Shown here: one piece after another, positions 1 to 7,167 of the stretch
How positions within the stretch are numbered: position 1 is the first letter of the stretch
Layout of the letters: each line of letters begins with the position of its first letter
NCBI GenBank assembly: GCA_041390125.1
Contig: JAWKQN010000002.1
Span: 186,001 to 250,000, forward strand
From: Gemmatimonadota bacterium
GTDB lineage: Bacteria; Gemmatimonadota; Gemmatimonadetes; Longimicrobiales; Gaopeijiaceae
Direction: 5' to 3'
Length of the DNA stretch: 64,000 nt
Position numbers and translations under genes: made by a program
Notes under the pieces: generated by a model
The model's database searches: none
Seen by the model: only the letters and a program-made list of their open reading frames with translations
What the model was told of the DNA's origin: nothing

Positions 1-1
1 G

Positions 2-1807
2 ATGGAGCAGGCGCTGCGCGATCACGCACGCTGGTCCATCCGCTACCGGATCTGCGCCGCCGACGGAGTGTGGATCCCCGTGCTCGACCGCGGCTCTGTG
101 CTCCGGGACGCCTCCGGTGCGGCCCGCTCGGCCCACGGGGCCCTGATCATCGACGCTCCGATCGCCGAGACGGAGCGTCCTGCCGAATGGGCACCCCTCG
201 AGACGGGTCATCAGTTCCGCACGTTCGTGGACTGGCTCCCGCAGCTCGCCTGGTCCGCCACCGCGTCCGGCTGGATCGACTGGTACAATCGGCGCTGGTA
301 CGACTACACCGGTACCTCTCCCGAGGAGATGGAAGGGTGGGGTTGGATCACGGTCCACGATCCCGCCGACCTGCCCCGCATGCTCCGGATCTTCCGGAAT
401 TCGATCCGCACCGGGGAACCCTGGGAGGACGAGTTCCGACTTCGTCGCGGAAGCGATGGTGAGCTGCGCTGGCACCTGTCGCGGGCCATGCCGCTGCGCG
501 ATGAGCAGGGCCAGGTGGTTCGTTGGTTCGGCACCAATACGGATGTCCACGATCAGCGGCTCGCTTCCGAGGAGTACGCCCGCCTCCTGGTGCGCGAGCA
601 GGCGCTTCGGCGTGAAGCCCAACGGGCCAGCCGCGCCAAGGATGAGTTCCTCGCCGTCGTCTCCCACGAGCTGCGCACTCCGCTCACGGCCATCCTGGGC
701 TGGACCCAGCTGCTGGAGCTGTCGCCAGACGCCTTCGCGGAGCCTGGCCGCATCCGCGACATCGTGCGTCGGATCGACACCAACGCCCGCCTGCAATCGA
801 AGCTCGTCGACGAGCTGCTGGATCTGTCGCGCGTGCTTGCGCAGAAGCTCGACCTGGAGCTCGTCCGGACGGACGTGGGGCAGCTCGCGCGCGCGGCGGT
901 GGACATGGTCCGGGAGCGGGCTCGGGATCGGGGCATCCGGATCGAATGCGACGCCCCGGATGGGCTCATGGCAGCGGCGCACGCCGACCGTCTCCGTCAG
1001 GTCTTCAACAACCTGGTGGACAACGCGATGAAGTTCACCCCGGACGGGGGGTGGGTGCGGGTCCGGGTCCAGGTGCAGCCCGATGACTCCATCGTGGCCG
1101 TCGTGGAGGATTCAGGGGAAGGCATCGCTCCCGACGTCCTCCCACATGTCTTCGAGCGCTTCCGCCAGGGCGATGCATCCAGTCGCCGGCGCCATTCCGG
1201 GCTCGGCCTGGGGTTGGCCATCGTGCAGGAGATCGTGCACGCCCACCGGGGAACGGTCGAAGCGGGGAGCCCCGGCCCCGGTCAGGGAGCCCGCTTCACG
1301 GTGACCCTGCCCCCACCCGGTGAAGCGGAGGGGAACGAGTCCGGTCCGGTCGCCCCCGGCGTGACGCGTCCGGAACTGACGCCGCTCCGCGGCATCGGTG
1401 TGCTCGTGGTGGACGACGAGTCGAGCGCGCGTGAGGTCGTCGGTGCCATGCTACTGGCCGCCGGCGCCACCGTCACCCGCGCGGGCTCGGCGCACGATGC
1501 GCTGCGAGCCGTGCGCCAGAACCCGCCGGATGTCCTGGTGAGTGACGTGGCCATGCCCGAGGTGGATGGCCATGCGCTCGTGGGGCGGATCCGATCCCTG
1601 CCGGGCGAACTGGGCCGCCTCCCGTGCATCGCGCTTACGGCGCATGCGAGCGAGGCCGACCGGGAGCGGGCGTTGCGGAGCGGCTTCGACTTCTACCTGA
1701 GCAAGCCGGTCGACGCAGTGCGGCTGACGGCGCTGGTGGCCGAAGCCGTGCGTAGGCACGTCGCCACGCTCAAGGAGCCGGGAGCGGAGCCAGGGCAGGA
1801 ATCATGA
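2..1807 (+). CDS. PAS-containing hybrid histidine kinase with C-terminal receiver (5' end cut by window)
   Basis: Sensor kinase that autophosphorylates and passes phosphate to its own receiver. The visible part starts inside a PAS fold (residues 1-52 look like the last strands of one), so the ATG at base 2 is probably internal and the true start lies to the left. A second PAS domain spans about 70-190. HisKA has the H-box SHELRTP with His222. The ATPase domain shows the N-box around Asn341, the G1 box EDSGEG (369-374) and the G2 box GLGLG. The receiver begins at about 465, with acidic pair DD 471-472, phospho-acceptor Asp515 and conserved Lys568 (SKP). No membrane segment is visible, so the seen part is cytoplasmic. 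It converges on the next kinase gene with a 38-base tail overlap. Signal and target are unknown. Confidence 0.9.
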   Translation: MEQALRDHARWSIRYRICAADGVWIPVLDRGSVLRDASGAARSAHGALIIDAPIAETERPAEWAPLETGHQFRTFVDWLPQLAWSATASGWIDWYNRRWYDYTGTSPEEMEGWGWITVHDPADLPRMLRIFRNSIRTGEPWEDEFRLRRGSDGELRWHLSRAMPLRDEQGQVVRWFGTNTDVHDQRLASEEYARLLVREQALRREAQRASRAKDEFLAVVSHELRTPLTAILGWTQLLELSPDAFAEPGRIRDIVRRIDTNARLQSKLVDELLDLSRVLAQKLDLELVRTDVGQLARAAVDMVRERARDRGIRIECDAPDGLMAAAHADRLRQVFNNLVDNAMKFTPDGGWVRVRVQVQPDDSIVAVVEDSGEGIAPDVLPHVFERFRQGDASSRRRHSGLGLGLAIVQEIVHAHRGTVEAGSPGPGQGARFTVTLPPPGEAEGNESGPVAPGVTRPELTPLRGIGVLVVDDESSAREVVGAMLLAAGATVTRAGSAHDALRAVRQNPPDVLVSDVAMPEVDGHALVGRIRSLPGELGRLPCIALTAHASEADRERALRSGFDFYLSKPVDAVRLTALVAEAVRRHVATLKEPGAEPGQES

Positions 1808-2918
1808 ACGAGAATTCGCAGCCGCCCTCGGCAGGGGAAGCGTATCGGATCTCCCCTCCTGCGGCACGGATCGCCTCCTCCGTCATCGCCAGGCCCAGAC
1901 CGCGGTCCGGGAGTGCCAACGGGCCGCGCACACGGGGTCGGAACGGCCGCTCGACGAGATCGTCCGGCAGTCCGGGCCCATCGTCGCGAATCGTGATCCA
2001 ACACGCCTGACCTTCCTTCCTCGCCTGCACCTGCACGCCGAGGGCCCCGGAGCGCAGATCATGGTGCTCGACCGCGTTGTCGAGGAGGTTGGCGAACGCG
2101 GTGCAGAAGTGGAGCACGTGGACATCGAGCGGGGGGAAGGCCCCGGAGGTGGACACTCCGAGGCCTCGTACGGTGGCCCGGGCCCTCGACTGGTGGAGCA
2201 GATCGCGGGCAAGGGTGTCCAGGGCCAGCCTCGGCACGTCCGCATCACCCCGGAGGAGGGAGCGCATCGCATGCCGCACGCCGCGGGTGAGTGAGATGCC
2301 CGCCTCGACGGAGCTCAGCACGACATCCTGGAGGCGTCGGACCTGCGGAGGCTGCAGACCGGCGCCTTCCTGGAGCAGGCGTGTGGCCGTGTCGGCCACG
2401 CCCAGCCGGTTCCCGAGCTCGTGGGACAGGAGCGCCGCACAGATCTCGAACGCCCGACTGCGCTCTCGCTCCCTGCGCACGGTCCAGTAGGAGGTACGCC
2501 AGGCTGCGGCGACCTCGATGGCGGATTCGAGTTCCGCAAGTGCGACCTCGGATCTCGCGTCGGACGGCGTGGAGGGGGTGACGTCGCGATCGGATGCCTC
2601 GCGCAGGAGTCGTCCCAGGGTTCGAACGTCATCCCGGATGCCGGCCGCATCGGATCCGCTCGTCTCCAGCGCATCCACGTGACGGGCTACCTCTCGTTCC
2701 AGCGCGTCGCGCGCCTCGCCGGCTCGCGGGCCCTCGAGGAAGCCGCTTGCGGCATGGATGACCGCGGTGCGCTGAGGGGGATCGGCCTCGGAAGTGCCGA
2801 CGAGGTCACTTCGGGAAGGGACCGCAGCGGCCCACGACCTCGCCAACGCCACCGGATCCTCCAAGGCGCGCTGCACGCGCTCCCACCGTGACCCCCCCGG
2901 CCGGTGGTCCAGGATCAC
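1770..2918 (-). CDS. Short sensor histidine kinase with SHELGNRLG H-box
   Basis: A 382-residue kinase with a helical N-terminal region of about 150 residues that matches no sensor domain I recognise, followed by an H-box of unusual form, LLSHELGNRLG (His166), instead of SHELRTP. The ATPase domain has N-box LLDNAVEHH, G1 box RDDGPGLP and G2 box GLGLAM, so it should bind ATP. No membrane segments. The GTG start overlaps the stop of the upstream YflT-like gene (GTGA), implying translational coupling. The H-box region is clearly similar to that of the kinase at 29251-30408, so the two are paralogues. No receiver gene is adjacent. Kinase assignment is secure; its signal is not. Confidence 0.85.
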   Translation of the reverse strand: MILDHRPGGSRWERVQRALEDPVALARSWAAAVPSRSDLVGTSEADPPQRTAVIHAASGFLEGPRAGEARDALEREVARHVDALETSGSDAAGIRDDVRTLGRLLREASDRDVTPSTPSDARSEVALAELESAIEVAAAWRTSYWTVRRERERSRAFEICAALLSHELGNRLGVADTATRLLQEGAGLQPPQVRRLQDVVLSSVEAGISLTRGVRHAMRSLLRGDADVPRLALDTLARDLLHQSRARATVRGLGVSTSGAFPPLDVHVLHFCTAFANLLDNAVEHHDLRSGALGVQVQARKEGQACWITIRDDGPGLPDDLVERPFRPRVRGPLALPDRGLGLAMTEEAIRAAGGEIRYASPAEGGCEFSFMIPALAPLPAP

Positions 2919-3412
2919 CGCCGGGTCTTGACCTGCTCGGCGCCGCTGGTCTGGAGCAGCTCGCGGGCGATGGAGACGCGATCGTCGTGTGCGTGGATGC
3001 CGACCAGGATGCTGCCGGCCTCGATCTTCTCCGCGACCATGTTGGCTTCATGCTCCGGAATGCCCGCTCCGATGATGGAGCCCACGAGACCGCCGGCGGC
3101 CCCTCCCGCACCCGCACCCGCGAGAGCGGCCACGACCGGCCCCGCGGCCACGAGCCCGAGAGGGGGCGCGACGATCGCTCCCGTCGCCACCAGGGCCGCG
3201 GCGATGGCGCCGAGCGCACCCCCGGCGACGGCGCCCGTGACGCCGCCTTCGGGGGCCTTGGAATGGGATTCGACCGCGAACTCGCGTCCGCGCGTGTGCT
3301 CCGACATGAGCAGACTGACGTCATCGATCGCGAAGCCGGCGTCCACGAGACGGTCGACTGCGAGCGCCGCCGCGGAGCGGCTGGTGAAGAGACCGGTGAC
3401 GAGCTTGGACAT
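2915..3412 (-). CDS. YflT/general stress protein 17M-like protein with glycine-zipper core
   Basis: A 165-residue protein. The N-terminal 55 residues (SKLVTGLFTSRSAAALAVDR onward) fit the general stress protein 17M/YflT fold, with a beta-alpha-beta pattern and a VDAGFAIDDVSLLMSE segment. Residues about 58-115 are Gly/Ala-rich, with glycine-zipper spacing that could insert in or cross a membrane. The C-terminal part (EHEANMVAEKIEAGSILVGI) resembles the second half of the same family. The Bacillus homologue is induced by general stress; its biochemical role is unknown. The start has a GAGGG ribosome site eight bases upstream. The stop overlaps the start of the following histidine kinase gene, so protein and kinase are probably made together. 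Confidence 0.75.
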   Translation of the reverse strand: MSKLVTGLFTSRSAAALAVDRLVDAGFAIDDVSLLMSEHTRGREFAVESHSKAPEGGVTGAVAGGALGAIAAALVATGAIVAPPLGLVAAGPVVAALAGAGAGGAAGGLVGSIIGAGIPEHEANMVAEKIEAGSILVGIHAHDDRVSIARELLQTSGAEQVKTRR

Positions 3413-3466
3413 GCGACCCTCGACGCGTTGGTGGGGAAATCGGAAACGAAGAAGGAGGAGCCGCGA

Positions 3467-3715
3467 TCAGCGGCGCCCGGCCACGGAGCGCGGGATCTCG
3501 AGGAAGATGGCCCCGGCGACGAACGCGGCCACCATGGCCACGGCCCCCTCGGTGCCGAACCATCCCCGCTGCACACCCAGCAGGCCGACGAGGACGCCAC
3601 CGATGAGCCCCAGGACCAGGACGAGCAGCCAGCGGTTCTGCTCCTTGCTGGGGTTCAAGAAACGCAAGGCGAGAACGAGCGCGATGGCGATCAATGCAAC
3701 GAGCAGCCAGGTCAT
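3467..3715 (-). CDS. Small three-helix membrane protein
   Basis: An 82-residue protein made almost wholly of three hydrophobic helices (about 2-20, 28-48 and 54-74) with a basic C-terminus (RSVAGRR). No family is recognised with confidence; the glycine-rich middle helix recalls YeaQ/GlsB-type small membrane proteins. The ATG is chosen because AAGGAG lies about eight bases upstream and because it overlaps the stop of the penicillin-binding protein gene as ATGA. The two are therefore likely one operon with coupled translation, suggesting a helper at the cell envelope. An in-frame extension upstream would overlap the PBP gene by 110 bases and is not used. Confidence 0.6.
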   Translation of the reverse strand: MTWLLVALIAIALVLALRFLNPSKEQNRWLLVLVLGLIGGVLVGLLGVQRGWFGTEGAVAMVAAFVAGAIFLEIPRSVAGRR

Positions 3716-5904
3716 CGGGGGATCTCTCCTTGAGACGTGGAATCCGCGCGCGGGCGCGTCGGCACCGGCGCACCGGACCAAGGTCGCCGTTCGGCGCCCA
3801 TGATCCGGGTTTCGATCAGGGAGCACAGATCCTCGGGCTCGGTTCCCGGGATGAAGTACTCGAGCCTCGGGTCGGCGGACGGGCAGCGTTCGGACGACAC
3901 CAACCCCGTGTAGGGATCGATGGGAAGTCGCACGAGGCCCTCCGGGGCCGTCGTCGTCCAGCGCGGACGTTGGTCACCATAGATCTCCGCCATCACGCTC
4001 CCCCAGATCGGCGCGGCAAGGCGACCGCCGCTGGCGCCGGGCAGGATGGGCTCGGGCTCATCGAAGCCGATCCAGATCCCCGCGACGCGATCAGGAGTCA
4101 TGCCGACGAACCAGACGTCGCGGCCGGCATTGGTGGTTCCGGTCTTGCCTGCAGCCGAGCCGCGATACCCCGGCGCGCGTGCCGACCGACCGGTGCCGCG
4201 CTCCACCACGTCCTCCAGCGCCAGACGGGTCAGGAATGCCAGACGGGGGTCGATGCGTCCGCGTGCGGAATCCGACCGCTGATACAGCAGGGTACCATCC
4301 GACCGCTCGATCCGACGGATCAGGTGGGGCTCGACCACCATGCCACCATTGGCGAATGCGGCGAAGGCCGCAGTGAGCTCTGCGGGGTGCAACTCCGCCG
4401 ACCCGAGGAAGAGCGAGGGCACGGCGGGAAGAGGGCTGTCGATACCCAGGGCGCGCGCCGTCTGGACGACGTGCTCCACGCCCGCGCTCTGCCCCAGCCG
4501 CACGGCCGCGAGATTGGACGAGCGGGCCAGCGCCATGCGCACGTCGAGGCGTCGGCCCTCGCTCTGCGGATCCCGTGGTGACCACATCCCCTCGGGCGTA
4601 GAGATCTCGATCGGAGCCGTGGAGAACCGCGAGGCGAGGCTGGCACCTCGCTGCAGGGCGGCGGCGGCCACGATGGGCTTGAAGGCCGAGCCGGGCTGTC
4701 GCATCGCCTGCAAGGCACGGTCGAACTCGGAGTGGGAAAAGGACCGGCCTCCTGCCAGCCCCTGCACGGCGCCGGTCGTGACGTCCAGGACCACCACGGC
4801 GCCTTGGAGGAAGGGCGACGCGCCGCGATGCGCCTTCGGGAGCGTGTCGCCTGGCACATCGTGGGGAAACGGCCCGTAGCGCCCACCTTCGATGGCGGAC
4901 AGCGCGTCCGCGAGCTCACGATCCACGGCGCGCTGAACGGTCTCTCCATAGGCGGTGAATACGTGCAGACCGTTTCGTTCAGCCGAGCGGGGCACCAGCG
5001 CGCGTAGCTCCCGGGCCACGGCCGCGGCGTAGTAGGAACCCCCTCTCCGGGCCGGTGCCGTCCGCTCCGGCACCGTCTTCACGGCAACGGTGCGCGCCGC
5101 AATCGCAGTTGCAGAGTCGACGACGCCCTCCCGGGCCAGGACCCCCAATACGACGTCGCGGCGCTCGCGCGCGCGCTCGGGGTGTTCGCGGGGATTGTAG
5201 CGCTCGGGCGTGCGGGTCATCCCGATGATCGTCGCGATCTCGGCCAACGACAGCTCGTCGGGCCGCTTGCCGAAGTAGTGCAGCGCCGCCGTGGTGACGC
5301 CGTAGAGCCCGTCCCCGAGGTAGATCTGGTTCAGATACAGCTCGAGGATGCGCTCCTTCGGGAGTCGTCGCTCGAGAGCCAGGGACAGGCGTGCCTCCGT
5401 GAGCTTGCGACGCCACCGATTCTGATCGCGTACGGCCGGCTCCCAAAGGTTGCGCGCCAGCTGCATGTCGAGCGTGCTGGCCCCTTCGCGCACACCACCG
5501 CTCGCGAGGTTCCGGACGGCGGCTCGCATCACGCCCAGGAGGTCGATCCCGCCATGGGACCAGAAGCGCCGATCCTCGACGGCGACGAAGCCCTGCACGA
5601 GAGGTGCGGGCATCTCCTCGAGGGGAACGGTCAACCGCGTCTCGCCATCCAGGTGGGCGAACAGCTCACCATGGACGTCGTAGAGTGTCGGAGGCTCTGG
5701 GGGGTGGTAGTCCGTCAGCGCCTCCAGACTGGGGCAGGCGTCTTCCGGGCATCGCGGGGTCGCTTCGCTCCACAGCCGTAGTGCGCTCAGCGCCGACACC
5801 AGCACACCGAAGACGGTGAGCGCAACCCACGGCCGCACCGCCCCCGCGGTTCGCCGGGGTGTCGGGGTGCGCTCTCGCGCCTCGGAGTCGTTTCGCACGT
5901 TCAC
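3712..5904 (-). CDS. Class A penicillin-binding protein (glycosyltransferase GT51 + transpeptidase)
   Basis: A bifunctional peptidoglycan polymerase and cross-linker acting on lipid II in the periplasm, anchored by one N-terminal helix (about residues 26-43 of 730). The GT51 domain shows VAVEDRRFWSHGG with catalytic Glu110, GASTLDMQLARNL (141-153) and the RKLTEARLSLALE segment. The transpeptidase has the three penicillin-binding motifs: SAFK (Ser406), SSN (462-464) and KTG (587-589). The short linker and lack of a PASTA tail fit the PBP1A/PBP1C group; a C-terminal PBP1C domain is not evident. The GTG start is chosen because it immediately precedes a charged cytoplasmic tail and the helix. An in-frame extension to 6084 is possible but has no better ribosome site. 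The 3' end overlaps the start of the small membrane protein gene. Confidence 0.9.
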   Translation of the reverse strand: MNVRNDSEARERTPTPRRTAGAVRPWVALTVFGVLVSALSALRLWSEATPRCPEDACPSLEALTDYHPPEPPTLYDVHGELFAHLDGETRLTVPLEEMPAPLVQGFVAVEDRRFWSHGGIDLLGVMRAAVRNLASGGVREGASTLDMQLARNLWEPAVRDQNRWRRKLTEARLSLALERRLPKERILELYLNQIYLGDGLYGVTTAALHYFGKRPDELSLAEIATIIGMTRTPERYNPREHPERARERRDVVLGVLAREGVVDSATAIAARTVAVKTVPERTAPARRGGSYYAAAVARELRALVPRSAERNGLHVFTAYGETVQRAVDRELADALSAIEGGRYGPFPHDVPGDTLPKAHRGASPFLQGAVVVLDVTTGAVQGLAGGRSFSHSEFDRALQAMRQPGSAFKPIVAAAALQRGASLASRFSTAPIEISTPEGMWSPRDPQSEGRRLDVRMALARSSNLAAVRLGQSAGVEHVVQTARALGIDSPLPAVPSLFLGSAELHPAELTAAFAAFANGGMVVEPHLIRRIERSDGTLLYQRSDSARGRIDPRLAFLTRLALEDVVERGTGRSARAPGYRGSAAGKTGTTNAGRDVWFVGMTPDRVAGIWIGFDEPEPILPGASGGRLAAPIWGSVMAEIYGDQRPRWTTTAPEGLVRLPIDPYTGLVSSERCPSADPRLEYFIPGTEPEDLCSLIETRIMGAERRPWSGAPVPTRPRADSTSQGEIPR

Positions 5905-6030
5905 GTAAGGCGAGAGGATCAAGACGGATGCCCGTGCCGCGAACGCCACGCGACGCGACCTAACCAACCGCGCTGGAACGGGTTGGGTCCATTCGCCCAC
6001 GACCCCGGCACCCATCGCCGACTCCGGTGC

Positions 6031-6058
6031 GTGTTTCGCCGCATCGTGGCCTGCACGA
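6031..6058 (+). promoter_or_regulatory. Two-block motif upstream of SodC-like lipoprotein
   Basis: GTGTTTCG, 14 bases, GCACGA. Reads toward the gene starting at 6131, 72 bases further on. It shares both blocks and the spacing with about a dozen sites in the window. The right block continues as GCACGAAGCAT, giving a partial dyad with the left block. Confidence 0.6.
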
Positions 6059-6130
6059 AGCATCCTGTGGCCGCGAAGTTGCACACGGCCGCTGCGTCCC
6101 CCGACTCGACCCTAGCGCGGGAGGTGAGCG

Positions 6131-6679
6131 ATGCAACGGAATCCGAGCGGGACCCTTTGTCTGTTCATGGCAGTCGTCTTCGTCGGGTGTGGACCCGACC
6201 GCGGAGCGCTGGAAGACGAGGGCGTACCGATGGGGGAGGTGGAGACGGAGCCCGGCACGCCGGGGACGGCCCCCACAGGAATGACGGACGCAGTCGCCTA
6301 CGAGGCCGCCTTCGAAGCGGAACAACCGGGCGACGCGCCGATGACGTCGGGTTCCCTCCAGATCCTCGCGCCGGAGGAGATGGGAGGAGACTACCGACTG
6401 GAAGTGATCCTGTCCGGGCTGTCCGAAGGCGAGCACGCCTGGCACATCCACGGCGGTCCCTGCGGGGAGAACGCATCGATCGTGTTGCCCCTGTCGTCCA
6501 CTCCCGACCAGGAAGGCGCTGCGGGTCCGCTGGAGGCCAATGCACAGGGGCAGGCGTCGACGACGGTCGACGTTCCCGGCTTCGAGGCAACATGGCTGAA
6601 CGCCGGCACCCACTCCGTGCACGTCCATGAAGGAACGCCGGAGGCACCGGGCGCGAGCGTGGCTTGCGCGACGTTCTGA
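6131..6679 (+). CDS. SodC-like (Cu/Zn superoxide dismutase superfamily) lipoprotein
   Basis: A 182-residue exported lipoprotein: the signal sequence ends in FVGCG, with Cys20 as the lipidated residue. A Pro/Thr/Glu-rich linker follows. The C-terminal 110 residues resemble a cut-down SodC fold, with EHAWHIHGGPCGE near 115-127, HSVHVHEG near 163-170 and a VACATF end like the ACGVI end of SodC. The pairs of histidines could bind copper. The zinc loop with its His and Asp ligands and the usual disulfide arrangement are missing, so dismutase activity is doubtful. Ribosome site GGAGGTG lies just before the ATG. Two further members lie at 32870-33457 and 48478-49137. A stress-type motif lies 72 bases upstream. 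Confidence 0.7.
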   Translation: MQRNPSGTLCLFMAVVFVGCGPDRGALEDEGVPMGEVETEPGTPGTAPTGMTDAVAYEAAFEAEQPGDAPMTSGSLQILAPEEMGGDYRLEVILSGLSEGEHAWHIHGGPCGENASIVLPLSSTPDQEGAAGPLEANAQGQASTTVDVPGFEATWLNAGTHSVHVHEGTPEAPGASVACATF

Positions 6680-7167
6680 CGCGCTGACGCGATTGTGACG
6701 CGCGACCCGCGCAGACCCGACCCGAGGTCCAACGGGGGGGGGCGGAGGGAGTTGCACCGTCCTCCCGTTGAGATCCCGGGGCGCGGATGAGCCGCCGGCG
6801 GTCGCCGAGGAAGAGGCCTGGAGGGGATCCCGGACAACGCGTGCTTCGTGCAGTTCCGCCGCGGGCGAAACACGTGTGACAGCGCTCCAACCGTTCGTCG
6901 TCCCTGGTGGCGCGCATCACCGCGCCGGCCCCTCATGCGGCCGACCGCCGCCATCTTCCAACCCCCGCGCGTGCGCTGCTGCTCCCGGGCACCACCACCG
7001 GCAGGCCGGTTTCGATCTGCCTCGAATCGGTACGCCTGTTGCCTCCCTCCTCTGCGCAGACAGTCGCACCCCCCCTCTGCGCGACTTCGGATCTCCAGTG
7101 CGCCTCCATCTCCGTTGCGCACGCCGGGTCCGTCCACCGTTCCGCTGGAGAAGGGAGCCTCGAGCTC
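6680..7167 (+). other. Intergenic region, 488 bases
   Basis: No convincing gene in either strand: open frames here have arginine/proline-rich shadow composition and no ribosome site. It holds one copy of the two-block motif on the minus strand (6846-6873). The last 30 bases carry the ribosome site (AAGGGAG) of the following outer-membrane protein gene. Confidence 0.6.
6846..6873 (-). promoter_or_regulatory. Two-block motif, minus strand, no gene in that direction
   Basis: Read on the minus strand: GTGTTTCG, 14 bases, GCACGAAGCAC. Both blocks match the copy at 6031 closely, and the left and right ends form an imperfect inverted repeat (GTGTTTCG/CGAAGCAC). It points into the 3' end of the SodC-like gene, where no minus-strand gene is seen. 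Confidence 0.5.

Noticed and set aside
2..100. ATG at base 2 as the true start of the first kinase
   Set aside because: The first 50 residues are the end of a PAS fold, so the gene almost certainly begins before the window.
3440..3460. GTTTCC on the minus strand upstream of the YflT-like gene
   Set aside because: The expected right block reads CGCGTC instead of GCACGA; too weak to list.
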